DNA of 19,275 bases. Source: an uncultured Ruminococcus sp. Its GTDB lineage: Bacteria > Bacillota > Clostridia > Oscillospirales > Ruminococcaceae. Position 1 is the stretch's first letter, and each line of letters begins with the position of its first letter. The translations under genes were made by a program, and so were the position numbers. The stretch lies in contig NZ_CAMHRZ010000036.1 in the NCBI RefSeq assembly GCF_946187255.1, forward strand, positions 1 through 19,275. Direction: 5' to 3'. This document shows positions 8,315 to 15,097 of the stretch, one piece after another. The notes under the pieces were generated by a model. The model did no database searches. It had not been told where the DNA came from and was given only the letters and a program-made list of their open reading frames with translations.

Positions 8315-8347
8315 ATTCTTTTTTGATATTTGACTACATATATAATT

Positions 8348-8376
8348 ATTATAACATATAACTATTATTTTTTCAA
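8348..8376 (-). promoter_or_regulatory. SigmaA-type promoter of the moxR operon
   Basis: On the - strand TTGAAA (8376-8371) and a perfect TATAAT (8353-8348) are separated by exactly 17 bases, in AT-rich DNA. Transcription should start near 8341, giving a leader of about 38 bases before moxR. It points away from spoIIIAA. Confidence 0.88.
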
Positions 8377-8422
8377 GATTGATCACAGAATTTTCAGTAT
8401 TGAAGTTTGAGTATTTTATCAT

Positions 8423-8451
8423 GCATAAAACCGTGTCTGCTGACATAGTAT
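8423..8451 (+). promoter_or_regulatory. Candidate sigmaE-like promoter of the spoIIIA operon
   Basis: GCATAAA (8423-8429), a 14-base spacer and CATAGTAT (8444-8451) resemble the sigmaE pattern known from Bacillus (kmATAtt, 14-15 bases, CATACAmT). The match is partial, about five of seven and six of eight. The predicted start near 8458 would leave room for the strong ribosome binding site at 8468. spoIIIA is a classic sigmaE operon, which adds support. Confidence 0.42.
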
Positions 8452-8467
8452 TTGACAGGGACAAGCA

Positions 8468-8474
8468 AAGGAGG
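8468..8474 (+). promoter_or_regulatory. Ribosome binding site deciding the spoIIIAA start
   Basis: AAGGAGG, 6 bases before the ATG at 8481. It favours this start over an in-frame ATG at 8379, which lacks such a site and would lie upstream of the candidate sigmaE promoter. Confidence 0.85.
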
Positions 8475-8480
8475 ATCATC

Positions 8481-9374
8481 ATGGATAAAAACAAGGGACT
8501 TGAAAGCGCACTGAGGCTGCTCCCGCAGGATATATGTGCTGAGATAAGGGCTCTGCCGGAAAAAACGCTTGAACAGCTCAATGAGATACGGCTCCGTTCG
8601 GGCAGGAACGTTGTGCTGACAGTGGGGCGTTCGTTTCTCGAACTTGGTATCACAGCCGAAACGGAAGATATACACACAGCCGCTGTGCGTGCATTCAGAA
8701 ATTCTCTGCACACATCCACCGAACAGCTTTGCTCCGGATATGTTACCTACGACAACGGGTGCAGGGTGGGCTTTGCGGGCACTGCCTGCGCAGAGAACGG
8801 CTCTGTGGTGAATATCAAGCATATAAACTCCGTCTGCATAAGGATACCGCGTGAGGTCACGGGATGCGGCAGTGAGATATTTGACCGCTATCTCAGTGAA
8901 AGACCCGTATCTCTGCTGATATGCGGCGCACCATCCTCAGGAAAGACCACCTGCCTGCGGGATATCGCAAGGCTTTGCGGCAGAAGATACAGGACTGCGC
9001 TGATCGACGAACGCGGCGAGATAGCTGCTGTCAGCAGCGGCAACGCCTGCTGTGATATAGGGCTGATGACCGATGTGTTTGACCGTTACCCGCGAAAAGC
9101 GGCAGTCGAGACAGCTGTGCGCGTCATGTCTCCGCAGATAATTATATGTGATGAGATAGGTTCGGAAGAGGATATCGCTTCACTGAGCTATGTGGTATGT
9201 TCGGGAGTAAAGCTGACAGCCACCTGTCACAGCGGCAGCATCGATGAGCTTTTCCGCAAGCCCAACATATCAAGGCTTTTGGAAAATGAGGTATTCGATG
9301 TGCTCGTATACCTTGAAAACGGCAGGATGGTACAGACAAGGGAGATATATTCAAGACAATGCTCGAAATTATAG
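8481..9374 (+). CDS. spoIIIAA: Stage III sporulation protein AA, secretion-type ATPase
   Basis: 297-residue P-loop ATPase of the type II/IV secretion superfamily. It is thought to power the SpoIIIA-SpoIIQ channel that links the mother cell to the forespore after engulfment begins. The P-loop GAPSSGKTT is at residues 149-157. Downstream blocks are ALIDERGEIAA, PQIIICDEIGSEEDI (Walker B region) and LTATCHSG, all typical of SpoIIIAA. The N-terminal region LNEIRLRSGR also fits the family. It is the first gene of an eight-gene spoIIIA operon on the + strand, divergent from moxR. Its last 16 bases overlap the start of spoIIIAB. Expression is probably under sigmaE in the mother cell, if this organism sporulates. 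Confidence 0.97.
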   Translation: MDKNKGLESALRLLPQDICAEIRALPEKTLEQLNEIRLRSGRNVVLTVGRSFLELGITAETEDIHTAAVRAFRNSLHTSTEQLCSGYVTYDNGCRVGFAGTACAENGSVVNIKHINSVCIRIPREVTGCGSEIFDRYLSERPVSLLICGAPSSGKTTCLRDIARLCGRRYRTALIDERGEIAAVSSGNACCDIGLMTDVFDRYPRKAAVETAVRVMSPQIIICDEIGSEEDIASLSYVVCSGVKLTATCHSGSIDELFRKPNISRLLENEVFDVLVYLENGRMVQTREIYSRQCSKL

Positions 9375-9832
9375 GAATGATACTGCTGACGGCGGCAGGC
9401 GCGGCGGTGGGCGATGAAGCGGCACGTTCTCTTGCACGCTGTGAAAAAGAACTGAAAGACCTGCTGTCACTGCTTGATGAGGTGGGCATACTGCTTTCCT
9501 CCTGCTCATTGTCTACGGAAGAGATATTCATCCGCATCGGAGAAAGCGAATATGTATACTCCCACTGTTTCCGCTGTGAGGGGGACGATATCACGGATAA
9601 GGTATCAGCCTGCCTGCGGACAAGCGGTCTGGCTATGTGCGGCGAACTGGCGGTGTACATAGCCCGCTTCGGTGAGACAGACCTTGAAGGGCAGCTTGCG
9701 AGGAACGGTCTGCTTCGGCATGAAGTCTCTCTTGCTTACGATGCAGCCGCCGAAAAGCGGAAAAAGTTCTCGAATATATACAGGGTCGGGGGATTTTCGG
9801 CAGGGCTGGTGGCAGCACTGCTGTTGATATAG
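9359..9832 (+). CDS. spoIIIAB: Stage III sporulation protein AB
   Basis: 157 residues, somewhat shorter than the roughly 170 of Bacillus. An N-terminal hydrophobic segment (about 3-18, LEIIGMILLTAAGAAVG) and a C-terminal one (about 143-157) flank a helical soluble domain, as in the family, which resembles the GspF membrane platform of type II secretion. The block LSLLDEVGILLSS matches the helical core. The ATG lies inside the end of spoIIIAA with no good Shine-Dalgarno, suggesting translational coupling. The stop TAG is immediately followed by the spoIIIAC leader. Confidence 0.92.
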   Translation: MLEIIGMILLTAAGAAVGDEAARSLARCEKELKDLLSLLDEVGILLSSCSLSTEEIFIRIGESEYVYSHCFRCEGDDITDKVSACLRTSGLAMCGELAVYIARFGETDLEGQLARNGLLRHEVSLAYDAAAEKRKKFSNIYRVGGFSAGLVAALLLI

Positions 9833-9841
9833 GTGAATGGA

Positions 9842-10039
9842 ATGGATATAGATCTGATATTCAAGATAGCTGCTGTCGGTATCATCGTTGCCGTGCTCAA
9901 TCAGCTGTTAAAGCGCGCCGAACGCGATGAACAGGCGATGATGACAACACTTGCGGGTCTGGTGGTTGTGCTTATGATGGTGGTAAGCAAGATAGGCGAG
10001 CTTTTTGATACGATCAAAAGGATATTCGGGCTTGACTGA
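9842..10039 (+). CDS. spoIIIAC: Stage III sporulation protein AC
   Basis: 65-residue membrane protein with two hydrophobic spans, beginning MDIDLIFKIAAVGIIVAVL, closely matching the start of known SpoIIIAC proteins (about 68 residues). It is a membrane component of the mother-cell side of the SpoIIIA channel. An in-frame GTG at 9833 would add three residues, but the ATG at 9842 has AGGTG 6 bases upstream and aligns with the family start. Its TGA overlaps the spoIIIAD ATG by one base (TGATG). Confidence 0.93.
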   Translation: MDIDLIFKIAAVGIIVAVLNQLLKRAERDEQAMMTTLAGLVVVLMMVVSKIGELFDTIKRIFGLD

Positions 10040-10425
10040 TGGATATTATAGCGATATGTGTATTTGCGATAGTGTCCGCCGTGTTTTGCAGGACAGTGGA
10101 AGCAAACGCAAAAGAGATAAAGCTGATACTTGTCATAGGGGCGGCAGCGGTGATATTTATGAAGACGGCGGGCACACTCGGCAGTATAATAGGTGAGATA
10201 CGCCTTTTGTTTGACAGCACGGAGACAGATCAGCGTTATGTGGGCATACTGCTGAAAGGGCTTGGGATATGCTATGTGACAGATCTCACCTGCGGGATAT
10301 GCCGTGACAGCGGTGAACACACCCTTGCCGAACAGACCTTGTCGGCGGGAAAGGCTGCACTTGTTGTTCTGTCACTGCCCATGCTTGAAGCCCTTACTGA
10401 TATCGTTAAAACATTGCTCGTGTGA
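10039..10425 (+). CDS. spoIIIAD: Stage III sporulation protein AD
   Basis: 128-residue multi-span membrane protein of about family length (133 in Bacillus). Hydrophobic spans occur near 1-18, 32-50 and 94-116. The N-terminus MDIIAICVFAIVSAVFCRTV and the internal blocks VIGAAAVIFMK and TDLTCGICRDSGE are typical. It is a membrane part of the SpoIIIA channel, related in sequence to SpoIIIAC. It starts within the spoIIIAC stop codon, so translation is likely coupled. Confidence 0.93.
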   Translation: MDIIAICVFAIVSAVFCRTVEANAKEIKLILVIGAAAVIFMKTAGTLGSIIGEIRLLFDSTETDQRYVGILLKGLGICYVTDLTCGICRDSGEHTLAEQTLSAGKAALVVLSLPMLEALTDIVKTLLV

Positions 10426-10434
10426 GGTGATACC

Positions 10435-11553
10435 ATGAAGAAAACAGCAGCGATCATGATCGTGGCAGTAATGTTTTTACTGTTTTGTCCTTGTGTTCAT
10501 GCACAGCAAAACAGCGATGACCTTGACCGTCTGCGGCAGCAGATAGACAGCCGCCTGCAAAATGCCGCTGACAGTGATACGAACTATGAGCTTCGTGAAA
10601 TGGGTATTACTCCCACCGATGAGAAGGGGATAGCTTCACTTGATATAAAAGGCTTTTTTGCCATGCTGTGGGATAAGTTCCTTTCGTCACTGTCGGTGCC
10701 GATGGTAATGCTTGGCAGGATACTCGCGGTCACGCTGATATATTCGGCGGCGGAATTATTGAGTAGCGAAGGAAAACTCGGTGAGACTTTCGGTACCATA
10801 AGTATCATCTGTGTCATAACCGTCATGGCAGAGGCTGTTTCATCCAGCTTTGACGCATTGCGGTCATCGATAGAAACGATAAATGAATTCATGATAGCCT
10901 ACATACCCATATATTCCGCAGTTACCACAGCGGGCGGTCATGCTGCCACTGCTGGGGCGTACAGCGCTTCAACGGTGCTGATCTGCGAAGCCGCCGAAAT
11001 GATAGCGTCACAGCTGCTTATCCCGTTTCTGTCGGCGGTGACGGCTATATCGGTGATATCAGCGATAGATCCGAAACTTAAAATTTCCTCTGCTGCTGAT
11101 TCGATCCGAAAGCTGACCACATGGCTGCTGGCGACTGTGATGCTGGTCTTTGTGGGGCTTATGACGATACAGGGAGTAACGGGCAGCTCGGCTGACAGCC
11201 TTGTATCAAAAACTCTGCGATTTGCGGCATCCAGCTTTATCCCTGTGATAGGCGGCTCTGTTTCGGATGCCTTTCTTGCGGTCAAAAGCGGTATGGGGGT
11301 CATCAAAGCGGCAGTTGGTGGTTTCGGACTTATTGCGGTCTTCCTTATCGCTGTGCGGCCTTTCATGCTGCTGATATCCATGAAGCTGACACTGTGGGCG
11401 GGCAGGATAGCAAACGAGATGTTAGGGCTAACGCGGGCAGCGGGGTTTTTAAAAAGCATCGATGCGGTGCTGTCCATCGGGGTGAGCATACTGATAGCTA
11501 TAACCTCGGCTTTTCTGATAGCGACAGCAGCGGTGATGTCGGTGATGGGTTAG
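10435..11553 (+). CDS. spoIIIAE: Stage III sporulation protein AE
   Basis: 372-residue polytopic membrane protein with a clear signal peptide: MKKTA, a hydrophobic core, and a plausible cleavage after VHA at residue 23. A short soluble segment follows (about 24-65), then several spans to the C-terminus. Features typical of the family include the Gly/Ala-rich block TTAGGHAATAGAYS and the spans around SFIPVIGGSVSDAFLAVKSG. It is probably a mother-cell membrane component of the feeding-tube channel. AGGTG lies 5 bases before the ATG. It is slightly shorter than the Bacillus protein (about 399). Confidence 0.95.
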   Translation: MKKTAAIMIVAVMFLLFCPCVHAQQNSDDLDRLRQQIDSRLQNAADSDTNYELREMGITPTDEKGIASLDIKGFFAMLWDKFLSSLSVPMVMLGRILAVTLIYSAAELLSSEGKLGETFGTISIICVITVMAEAVSSSFDALRSSIETINEFMIAYIPIYSAVTTAGGHAATAGAYSASTVLICEAAEMIASQLLIPFLSAVTAISVISAIDPKLKISSAADSIRKLTTWLLATVMLVFVGLMTIQGVTGSSADSLVSKTLRFAASSFIPVIGGSVSDAFLAVKSGMGVIKAAVGGFGLIAVFLIAVRPFMLLISMKLTLWAGRIANEMLGLTRAAGFLKSIDAVLSIGVSILIAITSAFLIATAAVMSVMG

Positions 11554-11563
11554 GGGGTAGAGT

Positions 11564-12091
11564 ATGGATCCGATAAGAAAAGCATTGTTTATCGCCTGTA
11601 TAATGGGTATCATCAGTGCGGTCATAGATATGCTTGCACCCGCTGACAAGACCAAGAAACAGCTGCGGGCACTTATGGGGATGATAACTCTGCTTGCAGT
11701 CGTCGCTCCTTTCGGTGACAAGGGGTTAAGGCTGTCACTTAACGATATAGATCTTGATACGGATATCTCGGTAAACACGGATATTGCTGAGCGGGAGATG
11801 ACGGAGGTCTTTCTTGACAAGGCAAAGCAGGAGTATGATGAATACTTTTACAACCTGCTGAATAATAATGATATCAGAACAGGAAAGGTCAGTACCTCTC
11901 TTGAAATGAACAGCGACAATGAGCTTGAACTGGCAGGCGCGGATATTGAGATCTATGATATCGGTCAGCGCGAGAAAGCAAAGCAGCTGGTGGAGAGCGA
12001 AGCAGGAAATATCTCGATAAGTATTCGGCAGGTGGAAAATGACGGAACATATAAAGAAACTGATACAGCGGCTCTACAGCAGCAGGAATAA
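11564..12091 (+). CDS. spoIIIAF: Stage III sporulation protein AF
   Basis: 175 residues. Two N-terminal membrane spans (about 6-24 and 36-50, separated by a basic loop TKKQLRALMG) are followed by a soluble domain that in Bacillus has a ring-building-motif fold. The N-terminal block and the gene order identify it; the soluble part is weakly conserved in this family. AGGGGGT lies 5 bases before the ATG. Its last 53 bases overlap the start of spoIIIAG in another frame, an unusually long overlap for the operon. Confidence 0.9.
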   Translation: MDPIRKALFIACIMGIISAVIDMLAPADKTKKQLRALMGMITLLAVVAPFGDKGLRLSLNDIDLDTDISVNTDIAEREMTEVFLDKAKQEYDEYFYNLLNNNDIRTGKVSTSLEMNSDNELELAGADIEIYDIGQREKAKQLVESEAGNISISIRQVENDGTYKETDTAALQQQE

Positions 12092-12587
12092 GCGCAGAGC
12101 TGCGGTGATAGTGGGTATCGCGGGGATGATGCTCATACTTATCTCGGAGATGATACCGGATAAAAAGCCATCCGCCGAAACAGCCGTCAGCGAAAGGGAA
12201 GCGCCCGATGACTGCGAATCTTTCAGACAGCGCACCGAAACCGAACTGAAAGCTCTGCTGGAAGAGATAAACGGTGTGGGTGAATGTGAGGTGATGGTAT
12301 CGGTGGAGGGTACTACCGAATATGTCTACGCCGAAAATATCAGCCGCTACACCGATGAGGACGATGAAAGAAAAAGCGATAAGCTGGACGAAAATGTGGT
12401 CATAGTCGAAAACAACGGAGAGAAACAAGCTCTTGTAAAAAAGGTGATACGTCCGCAGGTGAACGGAGTTGTGATAGTATGCGACGGAGGAGGGAACACA
12501 GCAGTAAATGAGAGGGTACTCAAAGCAGTTTCGACCGCCCTGAACATATCTTCTGTCAGGGTATGCGTGGAAGCTAAAAGAAGATAA
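12039..12587 (+). CDS. spoIIIAG: Stage III sporulation protein AG
   Basis: 182 residues: a basic N-terminus, one membrane span (about 21-37) and an extracellular ring-building-motif domain. SpoIIIAG forms the large ring of the mother-cell side of the channel. Diagnostic blocks are ELKALLEEINGVGECEVMVS, TTEYVYAENI, ALVKKVIRPQVNGVVIVCDG and LKAVSTALNI. An acidic/Lys-rich insertion (TDEDDERKSDKLDEN) sits where Bacillus SpoIIIAG has its beta-triangle insert. The ATG at 12039 has AGGTGG only 3 bases away, so initiation may rely on coupling to spoIIIAF, which it overlaps by 53 bases. Confidence 0.93.
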   Translation: MTEHIKKLIQRLYSSRNKRRAAVIVGIAGMMLILISEMIPDKKPSAETAVSEREAPDDCESFRQRTETELKALLEEINGVGECEVMVSVEGTTEYVYAENISRYTDEDDERKSDKLDENVVIVENNGEKQALVKKVIRPQVNGVVIVCDGGGNTAVNERVLKAVSTALNISSVRVCVEAKRR

Positions 12588-12607
12588 GCGAAAAGAGGTA
12601 TTTAGAT

Positions 12608-13153
12608 ATGAGAAGACCGAGTATGGTTATAGGAAAGAAGCAGATAGTTCTGGCGGGAATGACACTTATGCTGGGAATAGCGGTATACGCGAATTATGCG
12701 GTGTCATCATCGGGAAATGAGATCAGAGCGACGGAAAAGATCGAGAAGCAGAGCGTGAATTACGGCGAGGCGGAGCTTGTCAGCGCCGACAAGAATGGCA
12801 CTGATTATTTCTCGCAGGCAAGGATAGACAGGATGAACGCCCGCGATGAAGCAAAGGAGACTCTGAAGACCATAATAGGCGGCGGTGATGCCACTGAAGA
12901 AGAAAAAGCCGTTGCCGCCGAAGAAGCCGCTGCCATGACGGGACTGATGGAATCTGAAAACAAGATAGAATCACTTGTCAAGGCAGCAGGCTTTACGGAC
13001 TGTGTATGCTACCTTGACGGCGAAAATGCGAATATCGTTGTAAGATCGGGTCCCGAAGGACTTATAGCCAGCGAAGCCGCGCAGATAAAAGACATACTGC
13101 TCAGCGAAGTCACTGTCCCCACCGAGAATATCCGTATATTCGACGTTGCCTAA
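12608..13153 (+). CDS. spoIIIAH: Stage III sporulation protein AH
   Basis: 181 residues: a cytoplasmic basic N-terminus, one span (about 12-30), a long helical acidic region, and a C-terminal YscJ/FliF-like ring-building motif domain. In Bacillus SpoIIIAH binds forespore SpoIIQ to join the two membranes. The blocks YFSQARIDRMNARDEAKETL and AGFTDCVCYLDGENANIVVR fit the family, and the end TVPTENIRIFDV matches the usual C-terminus. The ATG follows AGAGGT with an 8-base spacer. It is the last gene of spoIIIA and is followed by a hairpin terminator. No spoIIQ is visible in the window. Confidence 0.93.
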   Translation: MRRPSMVIGKKQIVLAGMTLMLGIAVYANYAVSSSGNEIRATEKIEKQSVNYGEAELVSADKNGTDYFSQARIDRMNARDEAKETLKTIIGGGDATEEEKAVAAEEAAAMTGLMESENKIESLVKAAGFTDCVCYLDGENANIVVRSGPEGLIASEAAQIKDILLSEVTVPTENIRIFDVA

Positions 13154-13174
13154 CTGTAATAACATATTCATCCG

Positions 13175-13220
13175 AAAGCTGTATGCCTGTCCTTTTCGGG
13201 GACACGGTGTACGGCTTTTT
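13175..13220 (+). terminator. Rho-independent terminator of the spoIIIA operon
   Basis: A long hairpin with left arm 13175-13192 and right arm about 13198-13218 pairs almost throughout, using a few G-U pairs and one bulged base, and ends in a run of five T (13216-13220). It separates spoIIIAH from the next promoter. Confidence 0.85.
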
Positions 13221-13270
13221 CCTGTACTTTCCCGAAATTGTTAACATATAAAAAAATAATGGAAAAATAC

Positions 13271-13299
13271 TTGTAAGAATGAAAAAAATATGTTATAAT
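13271..13299 (+). promoter_or_regulatory. SigmaA-type promoter of the asp23-nusB-dxs operon
   Basis: TTGTAA (13271-13276) and a perfect TATAAT (13294-13299) are separated by 17 bases in an AT-rich stretch. Transcription should begin near 13306, giving a leader of about 60 bases. It indicates that the downstream housekeeping genes are expressed independently of sporulation. Confidence 0.85.
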
Positions 13300-13318
13300 A
13301 TATTCAAGTATACAAACA

Positions 13319-13337
13319 CAGGGATAAAGTGTCCCTG
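13319..13337 (+). other. Small hairpin in the leader of the asp23-family gene
   Basis: CAGGGATA and TGTCCCTG can pair as an 8-base-pair stem with one G-U pair and a 3-base loop. It lies a few bases after the predicted transcription start and has no T-run, so it is not a typical terminator. A role in 5' end stabilisation or as a protein-binding site is possible but unproven. Confidence 0.5.
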
Positions 13338-13365
13338 ATGTTGATTTGACGGGAGGTCTTTTAAT

Positions 13366-13719
13366 ATGTCAGAAAATGCCAACAAGGTCGAAAAAAGTCT
13401 TCACATAAATCAGGATGTTATCGCACAGATAATAACCAACTCTATCACTGAGATAGAGGGCGTTTACGGCGTTGCACCCGTGATGAAAACGCCGCGCCAG
13501 ATATGGCTCAGACAGGAGAGCATAGGCAATATCAGGATAGGTCTGGTGGACGACGTACTGTCGGTATCCATAGGTGTTATCCTCGAAAACGGCACCAATG
13601 CACTCACTGCTGCCGAACAGGTGCAGGAGCAGGTAAAAAGCTCGGTACAGACTATGCTGGGACTGACAGTAGCTAAGGTCAACGTGACTGTATGCGGCGT
13701 ACATTTTAACGAAGAGTGA
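13366..13719 (+). CDS. Asp23/Gls24-family envelope stress protein (YqhY-like)
   Basis: 117-residue DUF322 protein. The N-terminal block INQDVIAQIITNSITEIEGV followed by YGVAP and the later ALTAAEQVQEQVKSSVQTML are characteristic. The family includes B. subtilis YqhY, which lies at the same position before nusB, and staphylococcal Asp23, linked to cell-envelope homeostasis. No signal peptide or span is present, so it is cytosolic, possibly membrane-associated through partners. GGGAGG stands 9 bases before the ATG. It is the first gene after the sigmaA-type promoter and lies 23 bases before nusB. In Bacillus the yqhY locus is tied to accB-accC, which are not adjacent here. Confidence 0.92.
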   Translation: MSENANKVEKSLHINQDVIAQIITNSITEIEGVYGVAPVMKTPRQIWLRQESIGNIRIGLVDDVLSVSIGVILENGTNALTAAEQVQEQVKSSVQTMLGLTVAKVNVTVCGVHFNEE

Positions 13720-13742
13720 TATATTAGGTTAGGAGTGTTTCT

Positions 13743-14156
13743 GTGGCAGGAAGACGTGAAGTAAGACAGGCTGCTTTTTTACTGTCTTTTGAAAAGCTGT
13801 TTTTAGACGATGATCTTGAAAAGATATTCGAGGGCGCAGAGGAACTGGGCGAGTTCATACCTCTGAATGATGAGGTAAAGAAACTGGTGCGCGGTATCTT
13901 CGACAAGCAGGATGAGCTTGATGCTATAATCGCAAAGTATTCGGATAAGCGTGCGGTGAACCGTATACCCAAAGTTGATCTCGCGGTGATGAGGCTTGCG
14001 ATATATGAGGCGCTTTATGATGACAAGGTGCCCGTGAACGTGGCTATCAGCGAGGCTGTGGGTCTGACCGAAAAATATGCCCTCGATCCCGATATCTCAT
14101 TTGTGAACGGTCTGCTGGGGGCCTTTGCAAAGGATATCAAGAAGGACGGAGAGTAA
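13743..14156 (+). CDS. nusB: Transcription antitermination factor NusB
   Basis: 137-residue all-helical RNA-binding protein that, with NusE (S10), binds boxA in rRNA leaders to promote antitermination. The N-terminal RREVRQAAFLLSFEKLF, the central NRIPKVDLAVMRLAIYEALY and the C-terminal KYALDPDISFVNGLLGAFAK are classic NusB blocks. The start is GTG at 13743, supported by AGGAG 7 bases upstream and by the family N-terminus; no in-frame ATG would preserve RREVRQ. The stop TAA overlaps the next ATG by one base. Confidence 0.97.
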   Translation: MAGRREVRQAAFLLSFEKLFLDDDLEKIFEGAEELGEFIPLNDEVKKLVRGIFDKQDELDAIIAKYSDKRAVNRIPKVDLAVMRLAIYEALYDDKVPVNVAISEAVGLTEKYALDPDISFVNGLLGAFAKDIKKDGE

Positions 14157-15097
14157 TGGGTGTCTATCTCGGCATCGATACCAGCAATTACAGGACAAGC
14201 TGTGCTTTGTATGACAGTGTCACCGGTGAAGTCAAGTCCCAAAGGGAACTGCTGCCCGTAAAGCAGGGTGAACGGGGACTGCGCCAGTCGGACGCTGTAT
14301 TTCATCATACAAAGCAGCTTCCCGTGCTTATGGAGAAGCTGTTTGAGGAAAAGGTATCCCTTTCGGGCTGTGCTTATTCCTATGCACCCAGAGAAGTCGA
14401 GGGCTCATATATGCCCTGTTTTCTTGTGGGTGAAAATGTATGCAGATCAGTGGCTGCTTCTGCGGGGGCGGAGATATACCGCACATCCCACCAGAAGGGC
14501 CATGTGCTTGCAGCGCTGTTTTCCTGCGGAAAACTTAGCCTTCTCGATAGTGATGAACCTTTTCTTGCGTTTCATGTCAGCGGCGGTACTACCGATATGC
14601 TGATGTGCAGACGAGATGAAGAAAAGGTCGTTTCTTTGATTGAAACAGGTCATTCCACCGACCTGAAAGCGGGACAGTGCATCGACAGAGTGGGAGTGCG
14701 GCTGGGACTGTCCTTCCCCTGCGGTGAGGAGCTTGAAAGGCTGGCTGTGAAAAGTACGGCGGTGTTCAGGATACGTCCGTCGGTCAACGGAACTGATTGT
14801 TCGCTCTCCGGCGTGGAGAACAAGTGCAATGCCATGCTTGAAAGGGGCGAGAGTCCCGAGGATACTGCGAAATACTGTCTCGATCATATCTATGAGACTA
14901 TCGCGGCGATGACTGCCGCAGGTCTTAAAAAATTCGGTGATATGCCCGTGATATATGCGGGCGGCGTTATGGCGGACAGGCTTATCGCGGACAGGCTGGC
15001 TGCAAGGTTCGATGCATATTTTGCATCCCCTGAGCTTTCGGGCGATAACGCAGTAGGAGTGGCGCTTTATGCCGCAATGAAAGGAAAGACACCATGA
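14156..15097 (+). CDS. TsaD/Kae1/Qri7-family (peptidase M22) paralog
   Basis: 313 residues with an ASKHA fold signature. The metal ligands of TsaD are kept: His112 and His116 in SHQKGHVLA and Asp297 in SGDNAVGVA. The blocks SGGTTDML (142-149), GQCIDRVGVRLG and IYAGGVMAD also fit. However, the TsaD N-terminal signature ETSCDDT is replaced by DTSNYRTSC, and the protein is shorter than the usual 335 or so. It is therefore more likely a Firmicute paralog than the TsaD that makes the essential tRNA t6A modification, and its substrate is unknown. It overlaps nusB by one base and xseA by four, at the place where folD lies in Bacillus, so it belongs to this operon. No protease activity should be assumed from the old family name. 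Confidence 0.85.
   Translation: MGVYLGIDTSNYRTSCALYDSVTGEVKSQRELLPVKQGERGLRQSDAVFHHTKQLPVLMEKLFEEKVSLSGCAYSYAPREVEGSYMPCFLVGENVCRSVAASAGAEIYRTSHQKGHVLAALFSCGKLSLLDSDEPFLAFHVSGGTTDMLMCRRDEEKVVSLIETGHSTDLKAGQCIDRVGVRLGLSFPCGEELERLAVKSTAVFRIRPSVNGTDCSLSGVENKCNAMLERGESPEDTAKYCLDHIYETIAAMTAAGLKKFGDMPVIYAGGVMADRLIADRLAARFDAYFASPELSGDNAVGVALYAAMKGKTP

Noticed and set aside
8420..8428. CATGCATAA as an alternative sigmaE -10 element
   Set aside because: No ATA-type -35 element stands 14-15 bases upstream; the GCATAAA/CATAGTAT pair fits better.
8379..8480. Longer spoIIIAA starting at 8379
   Set aside because: No ribosome site is present there and the extra 34 residues do not resemble the SpoIIIAA N-terminus; AAGGAGG supports 8481.
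8303..8719. N-terminal extension of MoxR up to 8719
   Set aside because: It would cross the strong - strand promoter and overlap spoIIIAA, and it lacks family similarity. The start at 8302 has a good ribosome binding site.
13221..13270. Possible small gene or RNA between the spoIIIA terminator and the next promoter
   Set aside because: The stretch is short and AT-rich with no start plus ribosome site and no stable fold; it looks like promoter-flanking DNA.
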